NCBI RefSeq assembly: GCF_964340395.1
Contig: NC_135569.1
Coordinates: 12,331,019-12,395,018, forward strand
From: Glandiceps talaboti
Lineage: Eukaryota > Hemichordata > Enteropneusta > Spengelidae
Length of the DNA stretch: 64,000 nt
Direction: 5' to 3'
The number at the start of each line of letters is the position of its first letter. Within the stretch, counting starts at the first letter, position 1. Below, piece after piece: positions 14,491-26,300 of the stretch. The position numbers and the translations under genes were made by a program. Under the pieces are notes generated by a model, which was given only the letters and a program-made list of their open reading frames with translations, made no database searches and had not been told where the DNA came from.

Positions 14491-16200
14491 CTTGTTGTGA
14501 ACTTTAAAGAGTAATTTTTAACCTATTGCACATATGCCATAGAGGATGTTCTTGAAAGGCAATAACTAAATTGCAGAACTGTCACTTCACCTTTTACGAG
14601 AGTTGTTTTCGTAGTATTGATTGGAGTTCCCGGAATTTGAAAGAAAAGGTTTTATGTCCCGTGTAAATCAAGAAGTATACAACGTTAACGTAAATGAAAC
14701 GATTTCAAAGACATGTTACTTTGAGCATTTGAAGATGTTGTCGATTGAGATGCATATCACCTTTCTACTATGTTTGACGCCGTCAGGCTGCTGATAAGAA
14801 GATAGTTGGGCAATGCGCCACGTGAGCTCGTTTTCAACAGGTCTGCGGCTGCGTACATCTAACACAACCAACCGTTACTGTATGGGGTTTCACTAGCTGA
14901 CGTAAATCACGATACAGCTACGGAACTACGTTGAGTTTCGTTAATCCCCGCTCTCGTGACGCCAGTTCTTCGTACACCAATCAGCGGGTTTCACATATCC
15001 CACTGGTATGGAAAGTACATCCTAAAACTCGTGAGAGTTCGGCGTCGGTGAACGGGATAACACCGAATACAAATTCAACACTAGACAATTTATCTGGAGA
15101 CAGAATTTTCTTTTCGACTAAATCCTATGCAGCAAAAAAAAACGTTGACCTCCACACGCTCCTCGAAAATGATATGCATGATTAAGTAGCTCGTGTGAAA
15201 GTTAACACGTCATTGCGGTGTCTTTATACTTTTGTTGTTGACGTTGACAGGATAGCGTGTTACATGGTGGGAGTGTTACTTTGACAAACAAACTACGCTA
15301 TTCATACACATATCAGATATGAAATATGGAGTCGATTCACACTGTTCTTACAAATCTCATCAATATACACTGTCAAGATACCACATCCTGGCGGCTATGT
15401 GGCAACATGGTAGACTAGAGAATATGGATGGCAATCTCAATCTTTGTAAATGAATACTCACATCTGATGGTCAAGATGAGTTACTCTACACGTGGTCCTT
15501 TATGGTTCATCTTGAGATTGCAAATAGACGAAAGACGACAGAAGGCGCGTTTTTAATCTGTTTAGATTCTTTGTAGTCACTCATAATTATGTTATTTATG
15601 TCGCCCTACGTACATAAAACATATGTAGTTTACTGTTCCAAGAAATACAAGCACAAATGCACAAAGAAGTGCAGAGAATTAGAACAGCAAGGAGAGGGGG
15701 GGGGTATAGCCTGAAGACAAAGGAAAGAAATTACTACATGGTAAATTAAACCCTTTGCATGTCCCTGAATCTTCCTGTAGTGTAGACCAATGTCTTCTCT
15801 TTTCTGTGACCTTATATGGGAAGAAAAACAATACTTGCAATCTCTTCTGTCTGTAATAATGACTATATGCGCATCGGCCAAAACATTACAAAATCTCACA
15901 TCAAAAACATATTTGATGTACTAGTATGCTTTAGTTCAAGTGGAGATACAACATTAACGGTCTGTTTATAAATCCAATATTGATCTTAGCTTTCACTGTT
16001 GTGTGTGTATATATACTAAGGTTAAAATATCCGCTTCTCGATAATGGGAATGTAATATAACTACTATAATGGAGGCTCCCTAATCTTTGTTATCGTTTCA
16101 GCTAACAGTAGAACAAATTTATGTTTCCTTTCTACATTTTCTATATGCCATATTCAATGTATAATGACTATCTTCATGTGTAGTAGTTGTAACTTGAGTG
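14491..16200. other. Upstream region of the GPCR; no other gene seen
   Basis: This should hold the receptor's 5' UTR and promoter, or further upstream exons, but I see no clear core promoter motif. The 84-codon plus-strand frame at 14931-15185 is antisense to that region and has no recognisable domain. Confidence 0.4.
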
Positions 16201-16204
16201 TAAT

Positions 16205-16430
16205 TTTTCGATCGACAAACGAACAATACATTCACTGACATGAACATTGTTAAAATGTCAAAAGTTAGACAATGTTCATATGATATTAATTAGGGTCGAT
16301 TTTATCCATAAGTTGTATATGAATAGGTTACATTCGTGATCTCTGATTTTAGTGTGCATGTGATCGCTGATTTACCCACTGGGGATGCAATTGTTTGGCA
16401 CGTATGACATTACGATTGAGTCCTTGTACT
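16205..16430. repeat. Dispersed repeat, GAGGGCGCTGA family, copy 3 (diverged)
   Basis: Aligns in order, with loss of several blocks, to 8515-8785: TTCACTGACATGAACATTGT, AGTTAGACAATGTTCATA, GATTTTATCCATAA, TGATCGCTGATTTACCCACT and TATGACATTACGA. Confidence 0.5.
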
Positions 16431-16931
16431 TAATGAGACAGTTTCAGTTGTAGTTAATGAGACAGTTTTTAAAAAACAACACATATCAGTTGCAGCGAGT
16501 GCAGTTAAGCTGAAAAAAGTACCTTTGTTCCCCTTTAAAGCTGCTTTATTTGGTGTCCTATCAGTGACGAAATTTCACTTTCGCAACATCTGTATACCAC
16601 AATTTCCAGCAATGCACAGACCCACTATACACTGGGGTAGGGAATTCTGAGTAAGCAAATAATGGAGAAACCTAATGAACTGTTTTCACAGCTGGTCTCA
16701 CGAGACCCCATGTCAGCCATTGCATCCATAGCAACCACGCGAGGGTGGTCAGGCTGAAAATGTCTAATGTTTAGCAACACTATTGTTCTCAACATCATCG
16801 CACATAGCCATGACGAAAGCTTGACCATTATCACATGTTTGACAATCGTTGTTGCTAGGCATATTTCCATATCTCGCTAGATCCGCAACGCGATGTAAAA
16901 TCCCTTATTACATATTCTTTGTTACCAGTGC

Positions 16932-16948
16932 CCATATCTATCTATCTA

Positions 16949-17040
<92 letters not shown>

Positions 17041-17116
17041 TATGTCTGTATGTCTGTCTATCTGTGTCTGTCTATCTATATGTCTGCCTGTCTGTCTGTC
17101 TGTCTGTCTGTCTGCC

Positions 17117-17153
<37 letters not shown>

Positions 17154-17182
17154 GGTTATCTATCTCTCTGTCTATCTGTCTG
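16932..17182. repeat. (TCTG)n/(TCTA)n microsatellite
   Basis: Long TCTG tetranucleotide tracts alternate with TCTA units over about 250 bp. Open frames reading Cys-Leu-Ser-Val are artefacts. Confidence 0.97.
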
Positions 17183-17205
17183 AAAATAGAGACATTGTCA
17201 TAAAC

Positions 17206-17400
17206 TGTCAATGGATTCTGGAGAGTCATTTTATGATTTTATATCACCTACAATCACTTACGATTTCAGAAAAAAACATCTAGTTTATCGTGTTACTTTA
17301 TAGGACACTAGTATCTGTGCTGTGGGCCAGTTGCATCATAAGAGTCAGCAGAAGTAATATATTCATAGTTGAACAATGAATATTCATGAGAGATGTTTTA
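17206..17400. repeat. Dispersed repeat, TGAATATTCATG family
   Basis: Order of blocks: TGGATTCTGGAGAGTCATTT, ATATCACCTACAATCACTTA, TTTCAGAAAAAAACATC, a CTTTATAGG block, GTCAGCAGAAGTAATATATT, and TTGAACAATGAATATTCATG. The same order recurs at 26753-27425 and 34760-35000. Partial copies are near 24540-24605, 25085-25195, 25805-25870 and 51000-51235. It is a non-coding interspersed repeat of a few hundred bases whose class I cannot name. Confidence 0.7.
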
Positions 17401-18595
17401 CAAGGTAGGGAAGAAGCACTCGGGAGTCAGGAAGATTCATTGTACAGCCAGGAATATATTATCTCAGCTAACACCCGTGATCCAATGTCAATGACCCACA
17501 GTAAGGATACCCGACAAAGGCACACAGCAATCAACAGACGTTTCTCTGAAATCGCAAATAAATATAGGTGAAGTAAAATCCTGAAATTACTCTTCGGGAT
17601 CCCTAGTTTATGAAAATGACTCTATTTCCCTTTAAAACGCTTGGGCACTATTGATTAAGATGTTGGCAGAATCCTATTTTAACGAAGATGGCGTTAGTAG
17701 TATCTTCAGTCATAATGATCAAACCCTGATCTTGTTAGTGCCTTTTTTTCTTTTTCTTTCTTTTTCTTTTTTTAAATACTGGTGGTGTAATTGGGTTATT
17801 AGATATTTTGTTGGAGGATTTAGCGTTACCGTAAACCCTCTCTATATACATCTGCTATGTTATCGAATATCTCAGCGGACGAAAGCGAAGGTGAAATAGC
17901 AAATTTACCAATATATTCAATATTCGGCAAGCTATATCTGATAATGGCTGTTTTTGTGCAAATACTATGTAGGAGAAAAAAAAATACGCTGTCGCTCTTA
18001 AACGAACTAGAATGTAGGATGGAATATAACATCACAAGCAGAAAGTATAATGAAACAGCGGACAATGTATTTCTTATTTCCATACTCGTCTATTCAAATT
18101 ACCATGGCAACGACTTCTTGATATTGAGACGAAAAGCAGGAGAATAATTAATTGGATTATGAATGAGTAGAGTGGCTTGCTGGAGACACGAGTAAATGTG
18201 TATCAAAAGCACGCGTCTACGCTGGTTCTCTGTTTAACCCGAGGCACGACAAGCAATTAGCGACTCCCCCTACCTCTTGTACATGTATAAACTGCTATAG
18301 GCCATAGGCAAAGAGTACACAACCCAAGACATCTTATATTCTACGCTTTGGGGATTCCACTTTAGGTCGGTATTCAGAGTATACACAAATTATATCGACC
18401 TTGTATAGGTCAACTGCTCGAACAAGTGTATATCGTGTCATATAAACTGCAAACAATTCAAATTAAAAGACATTGTTTGTACAAATAACACTGAATTATC
18501 ATGTATGTTATATGTTGTATATTATGTCAATCACTGTCGTATAATTTATTTTGACATCATATCAACAGGTGGAGTCTTCCGGAACAGTTACCATG
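17401..18595. other. No recognisable feature
   Basis: A short T-rich, CTTT-like tract at about 17745-17775 is the only structure. Nothing coding is supported. Confidence 0.4.
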
Positions 18596-18599
18596 TCTT

Positions 18600-18865
18600 T
18601 CCTACTCCCCCCCCCTTTAATCCTCTCTCCTCTCCTCCGATCCTCTCCTCTCCCCTCCCCTCCCCTTCCTCTCCTCTCTTCTCCACTCTCATATCCTCAT
18701 TCCTTTCCTCTCCCCTCCCTCCCTTCCCTTCCCTTCCCTTCTCCTCTCCTCTCCTCTCCTCTCTTCTCTTCTCTTCTCTTCTCTTCTCTTCTCTTCTCTC
18801 CTCTTCTTTTCTCCTCTCTTCTCTTCTCTTCTCCCGCCTCTCCTCGCCTCTCCCCTTTTTCTTGT
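18600..18865. repeat. Polypyrimidine tract (CTCTC/CTTCT-rich)
   Basis: About 265 bases of almost unbroken C and T on the plus strand, with CTCCT and CTTCT sub-repeats. Such purine/pyrimidine strand asymmetry can form triplex DNA. Pro-Leu-Ser-rich frames are artefacts. Confidence 0.93.
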
Positions 18866-19060
18866 TTTCTGCTCTGCAGTTAATACACTGTTACAATATT
18901 CTGTATCACTTTACCAAATACGAGAATTTATTGCAAATATGCCCAAAATTATTGATAACAATGTAAATGAATCTAGAAATTATACACTGATGTCTTTAAC
19001 AATGTACTCATCAATTCTAAAAACCCTCTCATATGATGTGACTATACACGGAAGCGAGCG

Positions 19061-19157
19061 CACATACATACATACATACATACATACATACATACATACA
19101 TACATACATACATACATACATACATACATACATACATACATACACACACACACATGT
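19061..19157. repeat. (ATAC)n microsatellite
   Basis: About 22 ATAC units followed by short AC and ACGC runs to about 19190. Confidence 0.95.
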
Positions 19158-19547
19158 ACATACACACGAACGCACGCACGCACGCACGGATGGACGCGAC
19201 GCGCGGGCACTCACAAAGACTCAGGGAACACAATAATCCATATAGGTATCACAGTACTAGTGAAGAAATGGAACGTAAAGTAATAGACAGTGAGCAGCAT
19301 AACAGACACGGTTACATCCTCATATAAATATAAGCTTAACGCTTGCATAACAAAGTTGCCGGTGTCAACGACTTGGAAAGTGCAACTCCTTTGCAAAGAT
19401 TGACTAATCTTAGTATTGAGTACATAGTATTACGACATTTTCTTTAACGTGAATCCTTTTCAGTATCGTGGATGTAAATTAACTTCCACGCATTTCCTGT
19501 TGACATACAGCGGGTATTCAATTCTTATGACCACGGGGACATTGGTG

Positions 19548-19712
<165 letters not shown>

Positions 19713-20380
19713 GGGTATCATTTAGCGAGAGGATCAGAAATGGGGGTGAGAATGCGGCAGATATTTTTTCATGGATATATTATTTTATTACAAGCAACCC
19801 GCATTATTATCTATGCGTTTACTACTACAAGATACAGACCCACTTTATGTTTTTGTGTTTGCATACATTAAACATTAATTGTTCCTCTCTCTCTCCTCCC
19901 TGCATGGGTTTACATTTTTCATGCAAACTGTAAGTGCTTTACTAATGAGATTATTACTCTGTGTGCCTGTATATCTCTCCTTCATCACTTCAATTTCCAA
20001 AATATCAATTAATTTTTTGTGTTGTCCTTTCTCTCTTCATATCTCTGCCTACTTGTAGATTATATTATGTATAAAGGAACAGCACGAATGACGTATCTCT
20101 GCGTCACATTCTGAGAATGTTACGTAGCACAACTGTGAATACGGACCCCTCCTGGGATATTTCCAAATACAATTGAAATTCCAAATGGCGACTGAATACA
20201 CTTTAGGGTTAATCAGTATGCGTTACTTTTTAGAACGAAAATGTCAGTGAATATGTTATTTTACATTTGACATTTCAGAAGTTGATGTTTTTAGTTGGAC
20301 AGCGTGATAAATTAAAGAACATTTCATTCTGACCTAGTTGTGATGTGGTAAGCCTCATACATATTCTTTACAATCAACAT

Positions 20381-20530
20381 ACATACATATACATACATAC
20401 ATACATACATACATACATACATACATACATACACATACGTACGTACGTACATACATACATACATACATACACACATACATACATACATACATACATACAT
20501 ACATACATACATACATACATACATACATAC
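20381..20530. repeat. (ATAC)n microsatellite
   Basis: ATAC units with a short ACGT interruption near 20437-20450. Confidence 0.95.
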
Positions 20531-20534
20531 GTGG

Positions 20535-20690
20535 TAAATGTAACACATTAATCTTTTGTAATTTATTGAGTTAATTACAACCAAGGACTTGGCATATGTC
20601 GTTTTTTTATTTTTAAATAAGGAAGGCATGATTAAAATGGTTTTTAGATTAAGAATTTAAAATAACCTCATCCACGTGGCCACAGTCTGT
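20535..20690. mobile_element. Half copy of the TA-flanked palindromic MITE
   Basis: Matches the right arm of the 56559-56965 element: ATTAATCTTTTGTAATTTAT, CAAGGACTTGGCATATG, GAAGGCATGATTAAAATGG, and CCTCATCCACGTGGCCAC. The left arm is missing; the (ATAC)n tract sits at the break. Confidence 0.65.
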
Positions 20691-21290
20691 AGGTGAAACT
20701 CAATTTTCGGTTCAAGTCAGTGTAGATAATTAGTATATATGATATACACACAATCATATTTACATGCAAATCCAAGTCGATACAGGAATATAGATAGTCT
20801 CTTATAAGAGAAAGTGCAGACTTTGGGGTTCAACTCGAAATGACAAGGTCCCTTTTTACACCTTTTCTTATTTAGCTAAACGATGAACACATATTATTTT
20901 GGGTGTAATTTATCTAATTCTAGATGCATACACTTTCTACAGTCGTGAAAAGTAGTCGCTATGTATTAGTCTTTCAGTGAATTGTCGATGTTCAACTGGT
21001 CGTAAGAAGAGCTAGGTTGTATTGGTAAGTAGATGACAGACAGCTGTGGAGATGCATTTATATGGTGGTGGTGATTATAACATGAACTATCTGCAGCGGT
21101 GTCATGTACTATGTGAAGGAGATTGAATTGATATGGTAGTGTACACTTCACATATTTATACTTTTTTCATAGACAATATCAAATGCATTCGTTTATACAT
21201 TGGAATATATGATACTTCACGTACTTGATGAAACGGCACATGTGAAAAACTTTTAATGCCAGGAAGGTGTACCATTTCAATAATCATTGA

Positions 21291-21293
21291 TAC

Positions 21294-21348
<55 letters not shown>

Positions 21349-21397
21349 CACAGACACACACACATACACACATACATACATACATACATACATACAT

Positions 21398-21436
<39 letters not shown>

Positions 21437-21486
21437 CATACATACATACATACATACATACATACATACATACATACATACATACA
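21291..21486. repeat. (CAGA)n-(CATA)n-(CA)n microsatellite
   Basis: About 14 CAGA units pass into CATA units with a central CA dinucleotide run. Confidence 0.96.
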
Positions 21487-22040
21487 CGAACATTAATATT
21501 GTGAAGTATTGAAATACACTTCATTCTGTACATATTATGGGATTTATACATGTCAAAGCTCTGGAATACATACATGATCACCTCGTTAGCAAGGATACAT
21601 TATTGAACACGATATAGGTTGTTATTGTGTCACCTGATATAAATCCCTGTAATTCAATTTCAGTCTACAAATTAACTATGGCCGCCATGTATTCAGTCAT
21701 ACTGAGCACGTTTAATGAACTAAAAGCTTTACAGATGCGATTGCCATGTTAATGCATCTGTAGCCATGATACAAACATACCTTAATGGGTTAGAATGGTT
21801 CTCAAATGGTCAGTGACTCTAACAGTTTCTCTCCAACTACTAGATTAATTTGATTTTAGTCGACGTGAGTCCACTTGTCTGAATTCTATCAGTTTTTCTA
21901 CTTGTCGTCAAAGGTAGTACGTACTCCGAAGTAGTTCAGGTACTTGTAGGATCTTTATTGTTGCATCGACTGGTAAATGTACCGTCAATAACCTACTTTC
22001 ATTGAGCGGAATGTTATCAGAATTGGAGCTTAAAGTAGTC

Positions 22041-22127
22041 TGTAAGATGTGCCATGCCCTCACACATCGGTCAACCCCTCCCAGAGAGGGGGCCGGTGAG
22101 GGCGGAACGACACGACGTATCTTGCAG
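22041..22127. mobile_element. Short GTGTGAGGGC element, copy 1
   Basis: About 87 bp with imperfect ends TGTAAGATGTG and CGTATCTTGCA. The reverse complement aligns with 59132-59220 over AAGATACGT, GTGTCGTT, GCCCTC, CCGGCC and GATGTGTGAGGGC. A third copy is at 52722-52806. Probably a very short MITE remnant. Confidence 0.55.
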
Positions 22128-22339
22128 TCTAAGCTTAAAGTTGTTGTTTATATTCATCAAATAACCTTTGACATATTCACTAAAATTGTTAGTTATTTAT
22201 TTAAAAAAATAATTATTGGTCAATTGTCTGTAGGTAGTGTAATGTCATGCTGGAATTTTCAGCGAATGCTTGTTTTTTGAATCTGTCAACATGTTAATAC
22301 TGCAATGATACGGTGTAACTCGAGTATCACTTTTCAATC

Positions 22340-22800
22340 AGACAACCACAATATGTTCACTGAAAATTATTAAAATACCAATAATTAGACATTGTACATG
22401 TTATTCGTAACCAGCGTTCGATAATATTCATAAGCACTACAGAAACAGGTTGAAATCGTGAATGCCGTTGAGGGCGCTGACTTTTGGGTGCGGACCGAAA
22501 AAGAAATTTGATTTATTGTGTATACAGCTACGAAAATTCGTTTACCCATAGGTGCAATCTAATTAAAATCTGATGTGGTGAAAGCGGCTAGAGGTCTTTA
22601 TTTACCTCTTATTTCTATCGTTTTGTTCCAGGAGATCGTGGAAAGGCGGCGATCACCCGGAACAAAACAAACGACACAAAACGATGGAAATCAAGGTAAA
22701 TAAAGACCTCTAGCCGCTTTCACCACATCAGATTTTAATCATCAGATTACCCACATGTGATTAAATACTGTTCACAGAGTACGATATTACGGTCAGCTGT
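22340..22800. repeat. Dispersed repeat, GAGGGCGCTGA family, copy 2 (interrupted)
   Basis: Ordered match to 8515-8785 over nearly its whole length, but split after CGTTTACCCATAGGTG by the palindromic element at 22562-22739. The match resumes with TTACCCACATGTGATTAAAT and ends with GTACGATATTACGG. Confidence 0.75.
22562..22739. mobile_element. 178 bp near-perfect foldback MITE
   Basis: The first 46 bases (beginning ATTAAAATCTGATGTGGTGA) are repeated exactly as the reverse complement at the other end. The inner part is also self-complementary (CTATCGTTTTG against CAAAACGATGG; TTCCAGGAGATCG against CGATCACCCGGAA). Flanks show an imperfect direct repeat, TTACCCATAGGTG against TTACCCACATGTG, which occurs only once in the empty copy at 8515-8785. 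It is therefore a recent insertion with an unusually long apparent target duplication. No coding content. Confidence 0.85.
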
Positions 22801-23229
22801 ATAACTGAGGACCTGGCGGTGGGATATTGTAGAGATGTATGGTTGTAGTCCAGTGTTTGCAAAAGGAAAAAAGCCTTAAAGGAACGACTTACTCCGTCTG
22901 CTAGCAGGACTAGATAGAGGTGACCAACTTGAGTAGCAGTGTGAATTAATGTTTTAATCCTATGTATTATAGAAACTGCAATAGATTGTATGTTCCCTGG
23001 AGTTGAAGAAGTTAAGGTAAAAATGTTATGCCAGTATTGGTTCGTACACGTACCAGGGGTAATCGCTTTGAGTAAAGTGTGGAAAGCGCGATTTAAAAAC
23101 CACTATAGGTACAAGCTAGACCGGATACATTATTTCTTCATCCTTTTTGCCATGTATGTGTTTATAATTAGAGTACATATGTAGTCAACTTCGAAGGCTT
23201 TCGAATGGTATGGGATATGTGGAGCGCCC
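22801..23229. other. No recognisable feature
   Basis: DNA upstream of DDX19. The 64-codon plus-strand frame at 22990-23184 has no identifiable motif. Confidence 0.35.
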
Positions 23230-23386
23230 TCTATCATCATAATGTGTGAACCGGAAATTATAAACTTCTCGTGCGCAACAAATCGTGCGCACCACATGTA
23301 GACGTACGACGCTTCTCTAGAAGTTCATGTCATTCAATCAACCCAGTTCGTAAATTTACCAATAACACTGAAAAAGATCACACACA
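23230..23386 (+). promoter_or_regulatory. Probable DDX19 promoter and 5' UTR
   Basis: The 150 bases before the ATG are richer in CpG than the surroundings (GTGCGCAAC, CGTGCGCACC, GTACGACG) and carry an ETS-like core, AACCGGAAAT, at about 23249-23258. There is no TATA box. This is what one expects of a housekeeping promoter. The start site is not determinable from sequence alone. Confidence 0.45.
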
Positions 23387-26300
23387 ATGGCAGATGATGA
23401 TTGGGCGAAACAAGTGGAAGATCAAGAGCGGGGAAAATTAGAAGAAAAGGTATATTTTGTGTGATCATCGTCATTTATTGTCACCCGTCATTGGCACAAT
23501 AGTCAATCCTTATGTACATGTACACTGTACAGTCTGTACAGTATCACTGTCGGTACATAACGTATTTTCATTCCTCCTCTCTGCGACTATCCGTCAAACG
23601 GTACCAGACGTGTGTGAACATTTTTATTGAGTCATGATTTTGTGTTTACCAATCAGATATATAACGTTACATGGTTTGACGTAAAGAGCAGACTATTACA
23701 ATAAGGACTTGCAAACACAGACGATGATTGAACACCGTGTACCAGGACATGATTCACCCAGACTTCCTCAGGTGTTCTGTATAATTGACATGTGTTCGTT
23801 CATATACTTTTAATGACTATCCGAGTGTAGGAAAGTATTAATATGAGATTCTTATTTAGGAAGTTACTGCAATGGCAGTCGAGGTCTCAGTTTACTACAA
23901 ACTAAAACCATTGTTGTGCAATGAGGTGTAGATTACACAATTGGTGCACGTCCAACTCGGCCCATTTCCAACTCGGCCCACCGTCTGTCAACTCGGCCCA
24001 CCAACTCGGCCTACTCTCTGTCAACTCGGCCCACCAACTCGGCCCACTCTCTGCCAACTTGACTATAGATATTTAGTCCGCTATTCGTCAATATCGTAAA
24101 TAGTCAAGATGTACAACTCGACGTGATTGTAACTTCAAAACCGAAACACTTTGAAATAAATGATTGCGTTTATTACTAACGTATCGCCCACTTCGACACG
24201 ACATGCACTCTAAAATGGGTTGATCTTTTTTTATTAATCGTTGAAAATGACAGAAACATTTTCGTCATGACGTGCGTGGGCCGAGTTGGCATGTAAATGG
24301 GCCGAGTTGGCATGTAAATGTGCTGAGTTGGCATGTGAATGGGCCGAGTTGGCGATGGGACGAGTTGGCAATGGGCCGAGTTGGTCCTACCCCGGTGGTG
24401 GTGCCTCAGTTGTGCGGATAATAGTCATCCTGTCATCAAGTTTAGTTTTTGGCCACTTGGGATAACTGGCTATCAGAAACCCACCCTACTGAGAGGATAA
24501 TAAACCAATGTCGCTTTAAAAGTAATATAGCAGCAAGAATAGATGTTTTACTCTGACGGGAATATGCACTTCGGAGTCATGAATATTCATTGTACAACAT
24601 GATGATGTCTGAGATTCAGATGTAAACTATCTGAATAGTACATAGTAGACCAAACTTCATTAATTACACTTAAAATGGACGAGGATGGAGGAGGCCATAT
24701 GGTTGAGGATTAGATGTTTATTTTGGATTTTTATTTCATAAAACAATTTTATCGTGGCTTCGTACTTGAAAAATCAACGGGAAACAACATTGACCAAGTC
24801 TGTGTTTGTAACTCAGTACATTGCAACAAACTAAAAAACTGTGTAAAAAGTTTGTTATTGTACGTACAATAACAAACATTTTACACATTATGTTTTTGCA
24901 ATTTTTTGAGTTTCAAAGAAGGACTTGGCATATGTTGTTGTATGTTGATTTTTCAAGTAGGAAGCCATGGTGAAATTGTTTTATAAAATAAAAAAATCAA
25001 ATAAATATAAAATCCTCATCCATATGGCCACTTTAATGGCACCCAGAATCAATTTCTAATCAGTAATTAATATCAGCGTTGATGAGCGTCAACAGCAGTA
25101 ATGTATTCATATTGCACAATGAATATTCATGATTGAATAATGAATATTCATGACTCCTAAATGTATATTCCTTCAGCGTAAAACATCTCTTTTTGCTGCT
25201 AGATTGATTTACATTGTATTTGAAAAGAATACTGTAACAATGTTATGTATGTATTATGGATTTTTTTTATATAGGTAAAAGATTTAACCATCACTGTCCC
25301 CAATTCGAAAGATGACGGTGGCGGTAGTGGTGGTGGTGGTGGTGACTCACGGAAAGTTGAAGAAAACAAGTCAGAGGTGAAGGTAGCACCAGAAGTGAAG
25401 AAAGCACCTGACGTCAAACCATGGAATGATGAGGAAGGGGGGTGGAATGATGCGGAAACGGGCAAACCAGAGCCAGCTGCAGCTGCACCTGCAGCAGCTG
25501 CAGACACATCCCAACAGGAAGAAAATGATGGTAAGTCGTGATTACAGTGTTAGTTATCATACCTCGGTAGCCGAGATCCTATGTACTGGAAGGTTTGACA
25601 AACATACCCAGGGCGGATATTCAGACGTAAAGGGAATGCCACTCCTGTGACTCATGGCATGGTTCAGAAGTGTGATTTCATGCTTTTGTATCACCTATAT
25701 TACATGCAGATTCAGAGTAACGGCAAGTTGATATTGGCCCTCGTTTGAATTGGGGATCTTTGCCATAGGTCTCATTGCCACATGTGGCAGAAATGTTTAT
25801 GCAGTGGTTGAACAATGAATATTCATGACTCCTAAGTGTATTACTTTCAGTGAAATCATCTTGAATTGAAAAAGAAGAATAGAACAATTTTTGTGTGCAA
25901 TATGAAGTTTGGTCAAAATCCTTGATGGTTGAAATAGCCATATGGATGACAAATGCTTATTTATTTTGGATTTTTAATTTATAAAATAAACTTACTATAT
26001 TTTTGTACTTGGAAAGACAATTTAAAAGAACATACAGCTAGTCCATGTTTGACATTCAATAAATTGCAAAAAAAACCTAAAATGTTTGTGAGAAGTTTGC
26101 TATTGTACGTACACTAACAAACATTTTATGCATTTTTCATTGTTTTGCAGTTTATTTAGTTATAAACAAGGACTTCATATATCTTGTTTTACATTATATT
26201 TCTAAATAAAAAATCTTAGTACCAGTGTGCCTTCTAATGATAGCCAAATTTTGTTGTCAAATTTTGTTGTTGTGAGTCAAAATGAGAAAAAAAACTGACA

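Noticed and set aside
14931-15185. Small plus-strand gene upstream of the GPCR
   Set aside because: 84 codons with no domain, no convincing splice or start context, antisense to the receptor's probable 5' region.
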